Source: Chloroflexota bacterium (GTDB lineage Bacteria > Chloroflexota > Dehalococcoidia > UBA2979). Taken from it: DNA of 64,000 bases. Location: NCBI GenBank assembly GCA_009391845.1, contig QWJG01000002.1:12552-76551 (forward strand), in the 5' to 3' direction. Below are positions 25,205 to 36,942 of the stretch, piece after piece. The notes beneath the pieces were generated by a model. It had not been told where the DNA came from. It was given only the letters and a program-made list of their open reading frames with translations, and ran no database searches. Each line of letters begins with the position of its first letter. The first letter of the stretch is position 1. A program made the position numbers and the translations under genes.

Positions 25205-25654
25205 TTAGTTGGAGCGGACGGTCGGCGCGCCGGAACCGTGCTTACGACGGCGAACCTTCATCCGCAGTAGCGCCCGCTGTACGGAGAGCTGAGCGCGGAG
25301 CAGGTCGAACTGCCCCTCGCCCAATTCCTGGGTGCGACCGGCGAGACGCGTCTCTGCCCGCTTGCGGGCTTCGTCCGCGCGATCCTCGTTGATGTCGTCG
25401 GCATGCTCGGCCGCGTCGGCCAGCACGGTGACTTCGTCGTGCGCGACCTGTAGGAAGCCGCCGTGAATCGCGATCGGCTCGACGCCGCTCGGGGTGTACG
25501 CCAGCATCTCGCCGAGGCCGAGGCCGACCATCAGCGCCGCGTGGCTCGGGAGGATGGTGAGCTGGCCGTCCGAACCGGGTACGACCAGGCGCGTCACATC
25601 GTCCCGTTCCAGGACGGTGCGGTCAGCGGTGACGATCGACAGCGTGAGCGGCAT
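25205..25654 (-). CDS. atpC: ATP synthase epsilon subunit
   Basis: Central-stalk subunit that regulates ATP hydrolysis. The 149-residue protein has the N-terminal beta sandwich (PLTLSIVTADRTVLERDDVTRLVVPGSDGQLTILPSHAALM, here seen in parts) and a C-terminal helical hairpin (DRADEARKRAETRL, GQFDLLRAQLSVQRALLRMKVRRR). The C-terminal helix is long and very basic, which could strengthen hydrolysis inhibition. Last gene of the atp operon, 108 bases after atpD; that gap holds a small hairpin (25699-25713) and GTCGCGAC repeats. Confidence 0.93.
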   Translation of the reverse strand: MPLTLSIVTADRTVLERDDVTRLVVPGSDGQLTILPSHAALMVGLGLGEMLAYTPSGVEPIAIHGGFLQVAHDEVTVLADAAEHADDINEDRADEARKRAETRLAGRTQELGEGQFDLLRAQLSVQRALLRMKVRRRKHGSGAPTVRSN

Positions 25655-25762
25655 GGTGATGATCCCGTCGCGTCGCGACTACTGCTACTTCCGAATCCCG
25701 TCGCTACGCGACGAGTGACCGAACCTGCCGGACGGCAACTACTGCCGCCCGGGCGTCTTTGC

Positions 25763-28079
<2,317 letters not shown>

Positions 28080-28123
28080 AGCTGGCCCCGCTCCCCTGTG
28101 CTTTCAGTTGCCTCGACGCGCGC

Positions 28124-29653
28124 CTAGTAGGCGACGCTGCCGAGGAATTCCTCAATCGCGCTCTTCAACGAAGCCTCGGTGGCCTCGTCCAGATCGCCCG
28201 TCGACATGATGGTTTCCAGGATCCCGGAGTGGTTGGCCGCCATGAATTCGTGGAAGGCCTTCTCCAGGTCCAGCACCTTCTCCACCGGCACCTTGTCCAG
28301 GTGGCCGCGGACGCCCATGTAGAGCACCGTGACCTGCTGGGCCAGCGTCAGCGGCTGGTACTGCGGCTGCTTCAGCAGCTCGGTCAGGCGCGCACCTCGG
28401 GTGAGCTGGAGCCGCGTCGAGGCGTCCAGGTCGTCCGTGCCGAACTGCGCGAAGGCCTGCAACTCGCGGTACTGCGAGAGGTCCAGGCGCAGGGTGCCGG
28501 CCACCTTCTTCATCGCCTTGGTCTGCGCGTCACCACCCACGCGGGACACCGAGATGCCCGGGTTGGTGGCCGGTCGCTGACCGGAGTTGAAGAGGTCCAA
28601 TTCCAGGAAGATCTGGCCGTCGGTAATCGAGATGACGTTGGTCGGGATGTAGGCGGACACGTCGCCGGCCTGCGTCTCGATAATCGGCAGCGCCGTAATC
28701 GATCCGCCGCCCAGCTCCTCGGTGACGCGCGCGGCGCGCTCCAGGAGACGGGAGTGCAGGTAGAAGACGTCGCCGGGGTACGCCTCGCGTCCCGGGGGGC
28801 GCTTCAGCAGCAGCGAGACCTCGCGGTACGCCCAGGCGTGCTTGGAGAGGTCATCGTAGATGACCAGGACGTCCCTGCCCTGGGCCATGAAGTACTCGGC
28901 GATCGCGGCGCCGGCGTAGGGGGCCAGGTACTGCAACGCCGCGGACTCCGCGGCGGAGGCAGTGACCACCACCGTGTGATCCATCGCGCCGTGCTGTTCG
29001 AAGATCGCGACGGTCTGGGCGACCTTCGCGTCCTTCTGGCCGATCGCGACGTAGACGCAGAGCACGTCGCTGTTCTTCTGGTTGATGACGGCGTCGACGC
29101 CAATCGCGCTCTTACCGATCGAGCGGTCGCCGATGATCAGTTCGCGCTGACCACGGCCAACCGGAATCATCGCGTCGATCGCCTTGATGCCGGTCTGCAG
29201 CGGCTGGTCCACGTGGACGCGGCTGACCACGTCGGGCGCGATGCGCTCCACCGGGTAGCTCTCGGTCGTGTTGATTGGCCCGCGCTCGTCAATCGGGTCG
29301 CCCAGCGCGTTCACGACGCGCCCGATCAGCGCCTCGCCCACCGGCACGGACGCGACCAGGCCCGTCGTGCGGACCTCGTCGCCTTCCTTCACCGCGGCGT
29401 AGTCACCGAGGATGATCGCGCCGACCGTCTCTTCTTCGAGGTTCAGCGCCAGTCCACGAATCGGCCGCCCTTCGAGGTCGGTCGAGCTGAACTCGAGCAG
29501 CTCCGAGGACATGCACTCGCCGAGACCGTGAATCTGCGCGATGCCGTCTCCGGCAACGATCACGGTGCCAACGTTCGCTTCGACCGCTTCCGCGTCAAAG
29601 CCCTCGATTTGCTGCTTCAGGATCGAAGCGATCTCTTCAGCTCGAACTACCAT
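28124..29653 (-). CDS. atpA: ATP synthase alpha subunit
   Basis: Regulatory nucleotide-binding subunit of F1. The 509-residue protein has the P-loop [15 protein letters not shown] (about 169; most homologues have GDRQTGKTA, so Ser-Ile and Ser replace Gln-Thr and Thr), [32 protein letters not shown] and the signature [14 protein letters not shown]-terminal crown and C-terminal helical domain are present at normal length. ATG 29653. Confidence 0.97.
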   Translation of the reverse strand: MVVRAEEIASILKQQIEGFDAEAVEANVGTVIVAGDGIAQIHGLGECMSSELLEFSSTDLEGRPIRGLALNLEEETVGAIILGDYAAVKEGDEVRTTGLVASVPVGEALIGRVVNALGDPIDERGPINTTESYPVERIAPDVVSRVHVDQPLQTGIKAIDAMIPVGRGQRELIIGDRSIGKSAIGVDAVINQKNSDVLCVYVAIGQKDAKVAQTVAIFEQHGAMDHTVVVTASAAESAALQYLAPYAGAAIAEYFMAQGRDVLVIYDDLSKHAWAYREVSLLLKRPPGREAYPGDVFYLHSRLLERAARVTEELGGGSITALPIIETQAGDVSAYIPTNVISITDGQIFLELDLFNSGQRPATNPGISVSRVGGDAQTKAMKKVAGTLRLDLSQYRELQAFAQFGTDDLDASTRLQLTRGARLTELLKQPQYQPLTLAQQVTVLYMGVRGHLDKVPVEKVLDLEKAFHEFMAANHSGILETIMSTGDLDEATEASLKSAIEEFLGSVAY

Positions 29654-29707
29654 CGGAGTCCCCCTGGGGCGCTTCCTTGATGCCGCATACTTGCCGTCGC
29701 GGAGACC

Positions 29708-30253
29708 TTAGCGGGTCACTCGCTCCAGCTCTCGTCTCAAACTGCGCAACCGGGTGCGCGTTGATGCGTCGAATAGCCGGTCGCCGATACGGACGGTGAG
29801 GCCCCCGAGGATCTCGGGGTCCACGATCGTCTCCATCGTGACCTGTTTGCCGGTCTGTGCCGCCAGTTGCCGCTGCACCGCCGCGCGCCGCTCGTCGTCC
29901 AACGGAACAGCCGTACGCACCACGGCGCGCGCGATGTTCCGTTCCTCGTCCAACAGCTCGCGATAGAAGGCAGCCACTGACTGGCCAAGCGACAACCGCG
30001 ACTTCCGGCGAAGGAGACGGAACAGGTTGAGCTGCTTCGTCCCGATCCCCGGCTGAGCCTGCTCGACGATCGCGGAGAAGCGATCGTCAGTGAGGCCGTC
30101 CGCCTGCAGTGCGTTGACGAACGCGGGGCGTCCGGTCAGCGCTTCGAGCGTCTCGACGGCGGCAAGCCAGTCGTCGAGCGTCCCGTCCTGGCGCGCAATC
30201 TCAAGCGCGGCCAGCGCATAGCGTCGTCCTGCGATGTCGCGTGATCCGGCCAA
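29708..30253 (-). CDS. atpH: ATP synthase delta subunit
   Basis: Peripheral-stalk subunit joining b to the top of F1 (OSCP homologue). The 181-residue protein has IAGRRYALAALEIARQDG at the start, an all-helical N-domain, and the C-terminal signature VTMETIVDPEILGGLTVRIGDRLFDASTRTRL. It starts at TTG 30253 with GGGGAG six bases upstream, right after atpF (23-base gap). Normal length. Confidence 0.94.
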   Translation of the reverse strand: MAGSRDIAGRRYALAALEIARQDGTLDDWLAAVETLEALTGRPAFVNALQADGLTDDRFSAIVEQAQPGIGTKQLNLFRLLRRKSRLSLGQSVAAFYRELLDEERNIARAVVRTAVPLDDERRAAVQRQLAAQTGKQVTMETIVDPEILGGLTVRIGDRLFDASTRTRLRSLRRELERVTR

Positions 30254-30276
30254 CGTCTACTCCCCGTCCGCCGGAA

Positions 30277-30924
30277 TCAGTTGTTGCCGTCCTGGCCGAA
30301 GCGAGCTTCGACCAGTGCCTCGTCAATCAACCGCTGATGTGCATCGCGGTCGATCGCCTGTCCCACCACACGCTCGGCGGCGCGGATCGTCAGGTCAGCG
30401 AATTCAGAACGGAGCTGTTGCACCGCCTGCTCGCGTTCCAGCGCGATCTCCTCGCGAGCGCGGCTCACGATCTGATCGGCTTCGCGCCGTGCCTGCTGTT
30501 CCAGCTCCTCGCGGAGCCGTCCCGCCTGCTCCTGCGCTCGTGCCGTCGCCTCGCGGGCCTCGGCGCGTGCCTCCTCGATGACGCGACGTGCCTCTTCCTC
30601 GCTGGCGGCCGCTTGCGTGGCTGCCTGCTCGGACCGCTGGAGGCCTTCCTCGATGCGGTGCTTCCGCTCGTCGAGGACCTTCAGGATCGGCTTCCAGAGG
30701 AACAGCCGCAGCACGACCAACAAGATCGTGAAGTTGACGAGCTGCGCGACCAAACCGGGTAGGTTCAGACCCAGCGCGGCGATGCCCTCGACCTCTTCGG
30801 TCGCGGACGCGACGCTCGGCACGGCCGCCAGTACGCCGGCAATTGCCAGCGCCTGGAACCGACGCGAACGCAGCCACGTCATGCGTGGGTGCTGCATCCC
30901 CTGTGGTCGTCTCAATGACCTCAT
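30277..30924 (-). CDS. atpF: ATP synthase b subunit with N-terminal signal-like extension
   Basis: Peripheral-stalk membrane subunit. The 215-residue protein has the usual transmembrane segment (LVAQLVNFTILLVVLRLFLWKPILKVL, in parts) followed by a long Ala/Glu/Arg-rich coiled coil to the C-terminus. Unusually, about 45 residues precede it, including a basic stretch (WLRSRRF) and a hydrophobic segment ending VPSVASA before acidic TEEVEG, which looks like a cleavable signal peptide. ATG 30924 is supported by GGAGAG upstream; an in-frame ATG at residue 15 is an alternative that keeps the signal-like part. Confidence 0.93.
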   Translation of the reverse strand: MRSLRRPQGMQHPRMTWLRSRRFQALAIAGVLAAVPSVASATEEVEGIAALGLNLPGLVAQLVNFTILLVVLRLFLWKPILKVLDERKHRIEEGLQRSEQAATQAAASEEEARRVIEEARAEAREATARAQEQAGRLREELEQQARREADQIVSRAREEIALEREQAVQQLRSEFADLTIRAAERVVGQAIDRDAHQRLIDEALVEARFGQDGNN

Positions 30925-31025
30925 GTCGTCTCTCCTCGGTATCGGGTCGCGCGCCCAACCCCCGCCGCCCTGGCGAATGCGCTTCGGGCGCAGGGGCGGA
31001 CGCGCTCCCACCGTGAGTGCGAGGC

Positions 31026-31418
<393 letters not shown>

Positions 31419-31439
31419 TCAATCACTTGTTCCCGAGCG

Positions 31440-32585
31440 CTAGTGCGCACCCTCTTCACCGTGGTCGTCACCGTGATGCGATACCGCCGTCACCGCGAAG
31501 ACCAGTGTGAGGATGGCGAACACGAACGCTTGAATCAGGCCGACGAAGAGCTCCAGCCCGTAGAAGACGTCCACCAGTACGAATGGCACCAGGAACGTCA
31601 TCATCAGCAGCAGCACCTCGCCGGCGAAGATATTGCCGAAGAGTCGGAAGGTGAACGACACCATCCGCGACAGCTCGGAGACGAACTCGAGGATCCCGAC
31701 GAAGACGTCGATGACACCACCGAGGATGTCGCCCTTGAGAAGTTTCCCGAAGCTGAAGAACTTCGTGAGGTAGCCGACGCCCAGCGTCTGCAGGCCCCAG
31801 AACTCCACGAAGATGAAGGAGAAGATCGCGATCGCGAGCGGCGCGTTCACGTCGGTCATGACGGAGCGGAAGTAGGGGGCGACCAGGCCGGAGAAGCCGG
31901 TCACCGTGGCGCCCTCGGACGGGGCGGCAGCCTCTGTCGCGGCGTTGAACTGGTCGGTCGCGGCGGGCGGGTTACTGGAAACGACGGCGAGCGAGCCAAA
32001 CGCGGACGAGTGGCTGTCGGCTGCGCCTTCCTCGGCGTGGCCGAACTCGATCTTCGTGCCGTCGCTGTACTCGACGTACGCGACCTCCCCAGAACCAACG
32101 TCCACCTGCCCCGGCTTGAACGGGATATACGCGACGTCGATACCGGCAACGGTCCGCTGGCCCATCACGGCCTGCTTGTCGCCGAAGTTCGGCTCCGTCA
32201 GGCCGATCACGTTGTTGATTGGCAGCAGGCCGAAGTAGTTGGAGGTGAGGATGAAGAAGAAGATCGTCGCGACCAGCGGGAAGAAGCGCCGCCCGTTCTT
32301 CTCGCCCGCGACCTGGACCACAAGGTTGTAGAACACCTCGACGCCGGCCTCGACCGCGCCGCTGAATCCGCTCGGCACCACGGACAGGCGCGGGCCGACG
32401 ATCAGGGCCATCAGGATGAGGAACAGGACCACGAACCAGGACGTGAACATCGTGTTCGTGACGTCCAGCGGGCCCCAGTGGAACACGGTCTCAGGGGCGA
32501 CGATGATCGCCGGTGACGCGCCACCCACGAAAAGGACGCCTACGGCGATCAGCGCGATGGCGGCGACGGCAATCAACCACTTCAT
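31440..32585 (-). CDS. atpB: ATP synthase a subunit with large hydrophilic insert
   Basis: Stator channel subunit. The 381-residue protein has membrane helices in order with the essential Arg in SFTFRLFGNIFAGE and the C-terminal GLELFVGLIQAFVFAILTLVF. Between the helix FFPLVATIFFFILTSNYFGLLPI and the helix PLAIAIFSFIFVEFWGLQ lies a soluble stretch of about 120 residues (roughly 125-245), rich in Gly, Ala, Asp, Ser, where typical proteins have a short loop. The C-terminus is His/Asp/Glu rich (SHHGDDHGEEGAH). Typical length is 240-290. Confidence 0.95.
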   Translation of the reverse strand: MKWLIAVAAIALIAVGVLFVGGASPAIIVAPETVFHWGPLDVTNTMFTSWFVVLFLILMALIVGPRLSVVPSGFSGAVEAGVEVFYNLVVQVAGEKNGRRFFPLVATIFFFILTSNYFGLLPINNVIGLTEPNFGDKQAVMGQRTVAGIDVAYIPFKPGQVDVGSGEVAYVEYSDGTKIEFGHAEEGAADSHSSAFGSLAVVSSNPPAATDQFNAATEAAAPSEGATVTGFSGLVAPYFRSVMTDVNAPLAIAIFSFIFVEFWGLQTLGVGYLTKFFSFGKLLKGDILGGVIDVFVGILEFVSELSRMVSFTFRLFGNIFAGEVLLLMMTFLVPFVLVDVFYGLELFVGLIQAFVFAILTLVFAVTAVSHHGDDHGEEGAH

Positions 32586-32645
32586 GCGTTACGCCCCCGG
32601 CAGCCCCGAGCCGTTGAACAGACGAACGGCGTCATCGTCTGGCGG

Positions 32646-32858
32646 CTAGGAGCCGTCAGACTGTCGGATGACATCACGTAGTCGTCGATAGGCTTCAAAA
32701 AACCCCGCCATCAGTCCAAGCAGCAGAAACACCAGCGTCCAGAGCGGATCGGTCCCGAAGCGCTGATCGAGCCAGTGACCGAACAGCGTCGACCCTACGA
32801 TCAGCACCGCGAGCGTCGTTCCGATCCCCACCAGGGCGAACGCTGGCGAATTCATCAT
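32646..32858 (-). CDS. AtpI/AtpZ-like ATP synthase accessory membrane protein
   Basis: A 70-residue protein with two membrane segments (LVGIGTTLAVLIVGSTLFGHWL and LWTLVFLLLGLMAGFFEAYRRL) separated by DQRFGTDP; this is the AtpI/AtpZ-like family (F0F1-ATPase subunit, PF09527-like), commonly the first gene of atp operons and thought to help c-ring assembly or Mg2+ supply. It leads the operon; 60 bases separate it from atpB. ATG 32858. Confidence 0.85.
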   Translation of the reverse strand: MMNSPAFALVGIGTTLAVLIVGSTLFGHWLDQRFGTDPLWTLVFLLLGLMAGFFEAYRRLRDVIRQSDGS

Positions 32859-32927
32859 CAGCCCGACCCCAACGAGTGGAGCAGGACCAGCGGGACGGTA
32901 GCACGGGTGATCAAGTCGATCAACCGA

Positions 32928-32945
32928 TTGTGACTTGGTGCACGA
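32928..32945. promoter_or_regulatory. Candidate Rex-type operator upstream of the atp operon
   Basis: TTGTGAC-TTGG-TGCACGA matches the Rex consensus TTGTGAA-N4-TTCACAA at 11 of 14 positions and lies 70 bases upstream of the first atp gene. A second TTGTGACT stands exactly 60 bases away at 32988 but lacks a matching right half. On the minus strand a CATAAT (32954-32959) could be a -10 element next to it. Weak but suggestive because rex is in the same window. Confidence 0.3.
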
Positions 32946-32993
32946 TCGGACGGATTATGGACACGCCCGGCGAACTCACTGACACTGTTGTGA

Positions 32994-33530
32994 CTATTCG
33001 CCGCGGTTCCCGAGGTCGTCCAAGTCCAGGCCCGAGACGAAGTCGCGAAAGACGGACAGCTTCTCCAGCTCCTCGGCGGTCGCGGGGCGCGCCACCTCGG
33101 CGCCGGCGCCCTCGATCGGCTGGCCCTCGTCGTCCAGCACCACACCGGCGCGCTCCAGCACGTCGTCCACGACGTAGATCGGGACCTCCGCGCGGACCGC
33201 CAGCGCGATCGCGTCCGAGGGACGCGAATCGATCTCGAGGGTCACGCCGTCGCGTTCGATCCGGATCTGGGCGAAGAACGTGTCGTCCTTCAGATCGTTG
33301 ACGACCACGGAGACGACGGTGCCGCCCAGTTCCTTGATCAGGTTGCTCAGCAGGTCATGGGTCTGCGGGCGAGGAACGGACACGTCCTGGAGGCGGAACG
33401 CGATCGCGTCCGCGACATCCGCGCCGATCCAGATCGGGAGGTAGCGATCAGCGTCCTTCTCTTTGAGGACGACCACTCGCCGATAGTGTCGAAGGCCAAC
33501 GCGGATGCTATCGATCACGAGTTCGATCAA
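32994..33530 (-). CDS. Bifunctional nuclease family protein (DUF151)
   Basis: A 178-residue protein with the DUF151/BFN domain: RHYRRVVVLKEKDADRYLPIWIGADVADAIAFRLQ, then RPQTHDLLSNLIKELGGTVVSVVVNDLKDDTFFAQI and IDSRPSDAIALAVRAEVPIYV (parts). Plant BFN1 homologues have RNase and DNase activity; a bacterial homologue in Thermotoga has been structurally solved, but its role is unclear. Start is placed at TTG 33530, six bases after GAGGAG; the frame is open to 33602. The C-terminal tail (EELEKLSVFRDFVSGLDLDDL) is acidic and helical. Confidence 0.85.
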   Translation of the reverse strand: MIELVIDSIRVGLRHYRRVVVLKEKDADRYLPIWIGADVADAIAFRLQDVSVPRPQTHDLLSNLIKELGGTVVSVVVNDLKDDTFFAQIRIERDGVTLEIDSRPSDAIALAVRAEVPIYVVDDVLERAGVVLDDEGQPIEGAGAEVARPATAEELEKLSVFRDFVSGLDLDDLGNRGE

Positions 33531-33623
33531 GCGTCGCTCCTCGGCGGGTCGCGCGGCGACCTCAGCGGATCGAGTGTAGGAGTCGCCTGTTCGGGCGGTC
33601 AACGAATGTCCGAGATGGCCGGA

Positions 33624-33884
33624 TCAGCGATCTCCCGGATCGGGCGACGGAACCTCACTCCCGAAGAGCGCCGCCTCGATCGCCGGGTCGATCGGTGCGC
33701 CCCGTTCCAGCAGTGCTTTCGCCCGCCGGTGCAGGGTGGGGCGGTCCATCAGGATCCGCCGTTCGCACCCGTTGCAGCGCAGGCCGATGTCCGCGCCGAC
33801 GCGCACTACGGTCCATGCGTGCGCGCCACACGGATGCGCCTTGCGCATCTCGATCACGTCGCCCATGCGCACATCGAGGGCCAT
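33624..33884 (-). CDS. DUF951 family protein
   Basis: An 86-residue protein with the DUF951 pattern: MGDVIEMRKAHPCGAHAWTVVRVGADIGLRC followed by CERRILMDRPTLHRRAK. The conserved HPCG Cys and the later CNGC pair may bind a metal. The domain occurs widely in Firmicutes and Chloroflexota; function unknown. The C-terminal 25 residues are an extra tail. It lies 18 bases after pyrF and probably belongs to the murI-pyrF transcript. Confidence 0.8.
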   Translation of the reverse strand: MALDVRMGDVIEMRKAHPCGAHAWTVVRVGADIGLRCNGCERRILMDRPTLHRRAKALLERGAPIDPAIEAALFGSEVPSPDPGDR

Positions 33885-33902
33885 CAGCGGGTGAGGGCGC
33901 GC

Positions 33903-34751
33903 CTAGCGCGCTGCATTGATCGCGTCGCGCAGCACGCGTGCAGCGTCGTACGCGGCCTCGGCCCAGCCGCCCACCGCGCAGCCGTTCTTGAACGGCTGCG
34001 CGTACAGCACGCCGCGCGATGCGTTGACCAGCACGCCGCGTCCGTTCGCGTCGATCGCCGCGCCGACGGCGGCGTTGATGTCGCCCTGCTGGGCGCCGAC
34101 GCCCGGCAGCAGCATGAGCTGGTCCGGGCAGATCGCCCGCACCCGCGCCGCCTCTTCGGGGTAGGTCGCGCCGACTACCAGGCCGACGTTGCCCTTCACG
34201 TTCCAACCTCGGGACAGTTCGGCGACGCGCTCGTAGAGGCGCACGTCGCCGGCCATCATGTCCTGCAGATCGCCGGCGCTCGGGTTCGAGGTGCGGCAGA
34301 GCACGAAGACGTGGCGATCCTCGTAGGCGAGGAACGGCTCGAGTGCATCGATGCCCAGGTAGGGGTTGAGCGTGACGGCGTCGACCCCGACCCAGTCGTA
34401 CAGCGCGCTGGCGTAGGCGGCGGCAGTGTGACCAACATCGCCGCGCTTCGCGTCCAGCAGTACCGGGATGTGATCCGGCACCGCGGCTACCACCTCGCGG
34501 AGGATGCGCCAGCCCTCGTCGCCGTACTGCTCGAAGAACGCGGCGTTCGGCTTGTAGGCGCAGACCAGCTTCGAGGTGGCTTCGATGACGCCGATCAGGA
34601 AGTCGCGGACGCTGACCCCGGCGGGGATGCGATCCGGGTCCGGATCGAGGCCGACGCAGAGGAGCGAGTTGTTCGCCTCGACCGCGCCGTCCAGCCGCTC
34701 GCGGAAACGCCCGGCGATTCGTGTACTCGGGCGTGCCTCGGTTGTCGTCAT
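33903..34751 (-). CDS. pyrF: Orotidine 5'-phosphate decarboxylase PyrF (long type)
   Basis: Last step of UMP synthesis. The 282-residue TIM barrel has SLLCVGLDPDPDRIP, the catalytic segment LLDAKRGDVGHTAAAYA (Asp-x-Lys-x2-Asp), TLNPYLGIDALEPFL and LLPGVGAQQGD. This is the longer PyrF subfamily found in Actinobacteria and Chloroflexota (about 270-310 residues). ATG 34751 is six bases after GGGAG, which lies in the end of murI; the two genes are two bases apart. Confidence 0.95.
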   Translation of the reverse strand: MTTTEARPSTRIAGRFRERLDGAVEANNSLLCVGLDPDPDRIPAGVSVRDFLIGVIEATSKLVCAYKPNAAFFEQYGDEGWRILREVVAAVPDHIPVLLDAKRGDVGHTAAAYASALYDWVGVDAVTLNPYLGIDALEPFLAYEDRHVFVLCRTSNPSAGDLQDMMAGDVRLYERVAELSRGWNVKGNVGLVVGATYPEEAARVRAICPDQLMLLPGVGAQQGDINAAVGAAIDANGRGVLVNASRGVLYAQPFKNGCAVGGWAEAAYDAARVLRDAINAAR

Positions 34752-34753
34752 GC

Positions 34754-35572
34754 TCAGCTCCCCACCGTTGCCAGGCGTCGCCGGATATTGGCGAGCGCCG
34801 GCAGTGTCTCTCCAACGTCGCGCAGGCAGTCCACGGCGGCTGCGAATGCGCGACGGTCACCTGTCACATCGTAATCCACCGGGCGCACAGCGCCCGCTGT
34901 CACGTGCTGCGCGACGCCCTCGAGGACGGCGAGCGTGCGTCGTGCGACCGCGTCCGCCGCATCGATGATCGCCACGTGCTCCGGGAGCAGCGTGCGCAAC
35001 GGCGCGGCGACGAAGCCGTAATGCGTGCAGCCGAGGGCGACCGCGTCAGCGCCGAGGGCGATCGGTTCACGGATCGCCTGCTCCAGCATCGCCAGCACCT
35101 GCGGATCGCGGGCACGCCCCGCCTCGATCAGATCGGCGAGGCCGGGCATCGGCACGGTGTGCACGGTCACGCCAACGGCGTGATCGGCCTCGAGGCGCGC
35201 GAAGCGCTCACCGGCGGCGGTGCCGGCGGTCGCGAGCACGATTACGCGTCGGCTTTTCGTCTGTTCTGCGGCGGGTTTGAGCGGCGGCTCCATGCCGATC
35301 ACCGGCACGGGCAGCTCCGCGCGCAGCCGTTCGAGGGCGGCGGAGGTGGCGGTGTTGCAGGCGACGACCAGCGCGGTGCAACCGCGATCGACGAGCGACT
35401 GGCCGACTACGAGGACGCGTGCTTCCAGTTCGGCAGGGGACTGCCCGCCGTAGGGGAAACAGGCGGTGTCGCCGAGATAGAGGATGGGCAGCGCGGGGGC
35501 GCGGGCACGGAGCGCGCGGGCAACGGTCAGGCCGCCAAGACCGGAATCGAAGATACCGACATGGGCGAGCAC
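34754..35572 (-). CDS. murI: Glutamate racemase MurI
   Basis: Supplies D-glutamate for peptidoglycan. The protein has HVGIFDSGLGGLTVARAL, GDTACFPYG, the first catalytic Cys in VVACNTATSAALE, IGMEPPLKPA and the second catalytic Cys in LGCTHYGFV. Start is uncertain: GTG 35572 (272 residues, GGAGG eleven bases upstream) is favoured; GTG 35605 would add 11 residues but has GGAGG only one base before it. First gene of the murI-pyrF-DUF951 cluster, divergent from the P450 gene. Confidence 0.92.
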   Translation of the reverse strand: MLAHVGIFDSGLGGLTVARALRARAPALPILYLGDTACFPYGGQSPAELEARVLVVGQSLVDRGCTALVVACNTATSAALERLRAELPVPVIGMEPPLKPAAEQTKSRRVIVLATAGTAAGERFARLEADHAVGVTVHTVPMPGLADLIEAGRARDPQVLAMLEQAIREPIALGADAVALGCTHYGFVAAPLRTLLPEHVAIIDAADAVARRTLAVLEGVAQHVTAGAVRPVDYDVTGDRRAFAAAVDCLRDVGETLPALANIRRRLATVGS

Positions 35573-35730
35573 GGCCAGCTCCACCTCCGGTGGGGGCGCA
35601 GACACCTCCAGCCACGTTACCAGAGCGTCCTCGCACGGCAGCAGGTCACATTCCCCGGTCCCTGTTCGGAGTGGGAACCGCCCGCTACGATCAGGAGGCC
35701 CTGACGTTTACGTGCACGTGAATCACGGAT

Positions 35731-36942
35731 GTGGTGACGGTGGCAACGTTTGATCCGTTCCGCGCGTCCTACCTCGACAATCCGTACCCGTCGCTGGCCC
35801 GCTTGCGGGTGGAGGATCCGGTCCACCGCTCCAGCCTGATCGAGGGCTGGGTGGTCTCCAGACACAGCGACGCGCGCGATCTGCTGCGCGACAACGTGCA
35901 CTTCAGTAACGACCCAACGACCGCATCCGCCGGGCTGGGCACGCACGTCGCGGAGAGCCGACGGCGCTCGCCGATCGGCCATGCGCCACTGCTCGGCAGC
36001 TCCGATCCGCCCGTGCACACGCGGCTGCGATCGATCGTCTCGAAGCTCTTCACCCCGCGAATTGTCGAGGCCGCCCGACCGCGCATCCGCGCGATCATCG
36101 AGGAGCTGATCGAAGCCGTGGAGGCGGAGCCGCGCACCGATTTCATGGCGTCGTTCGCACAGCCGCTGCCGGTGTACATCGTCGGCGCGCTGCTCGGCCT
36201 CAGTTCCGAGGAGCAAGGCCCCGTCCGCGAATGGACGCGCGCGCTGATGCGCGTGGTCGGTGGCGGCGAGCTGCCGCCCTCGGCGTACCGCGAAGCCGAT
36301 GTCGCGTCGAAGGAACTCCGCGCGTTCCTCGATCGCTACTCCGACACGCACGAGGGCGGCACGATCCTCTCCGAGATCGTGGCGGCGCAGGCCAACCCGG
36401 ATCGGCTGTCGCCGGACGAGGCCGTCGCCTTCGTCACGTTCCTCTACCAGGCCGGCGGCGGCCCGACCGCGATGATGCTCGGCAACGTGATGCTCGCGCT
36501 GTTGAGCCACCCCGATCAGTGGCAACGGCTGCGCGACGATCCGACGCTGGCGCGCTCCGCGCTGATCGAATCGTTGCGCTGGGACAGCGCGACGCACCTG
36601 CTGCTCCGCTTCGCGCTCGAAGAAACGACGATCGGGCGCCGGACCGTCGCTCCCGGCGAAACGGTGTTCGCGCATGTCGTCGCGGCGCACCGCGACCCCG
36701 AGGTCTTCACGGACCACGATCGCTTCGACATCACGCGCGGCGTCGACACCGGCGACATCCTCTCCTTCGGGATCGGACCGCACTTCTGCCTCGGCCAGCC
36801 GCTGGCGTTGATCCAGGGTGAGGAGCTACTGTAGGTGATCGTCGAACGGCTGCCCGCGATCGCGCTGCCGCGCGACGGGCTGACGAGGGCACAAGAGCTG
36901 CTGCTGCGCGGCCCCGCGCGCCTCGAATTGACGTTGCGCTAG
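35731..36942 (+). pseudogene. Cytochrome P450 with in-frame amber codon near the C-terminus
   Basis: A bacterial class P450: DPFRASYLDNPYP, the C-helix region DPPVHTRLRSIVSKLFTP, I-helix LYQAGGGPTAMMLGN, ExxR as ESLRWDS, and the haem loop FGIGPHFCLGQPLAL. Right after QGEELL comes TAG (36832-36834); the same frame continues with VIVERLPAIALP and a normal P450 end (RGPARLELTLR) to TAG at 36940-36942, and comB starts on the next base. Thus the ancestral gene ended at 36942. The truncated form lacks about 35 residues of the last helix and sheet. The I-helix lacks the usual acid-Thr pair. GTG start (35731, 35734 or 35740). Confidence 0.75.

Noticed and set aside
25699..25713. CGTCGC-TAC-GCGACG hairpin between atpD and atpC.
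   Set aside because: Short, with no T tract, and inside an operon; may influence expression ratios but nothing more can be supported.
32988..32995. Second TTGTGACT 60 bases from the candidate Rex site.
   Set aside because: It has no matching right half-site and lies over the nuclease stop codon; probably chance.
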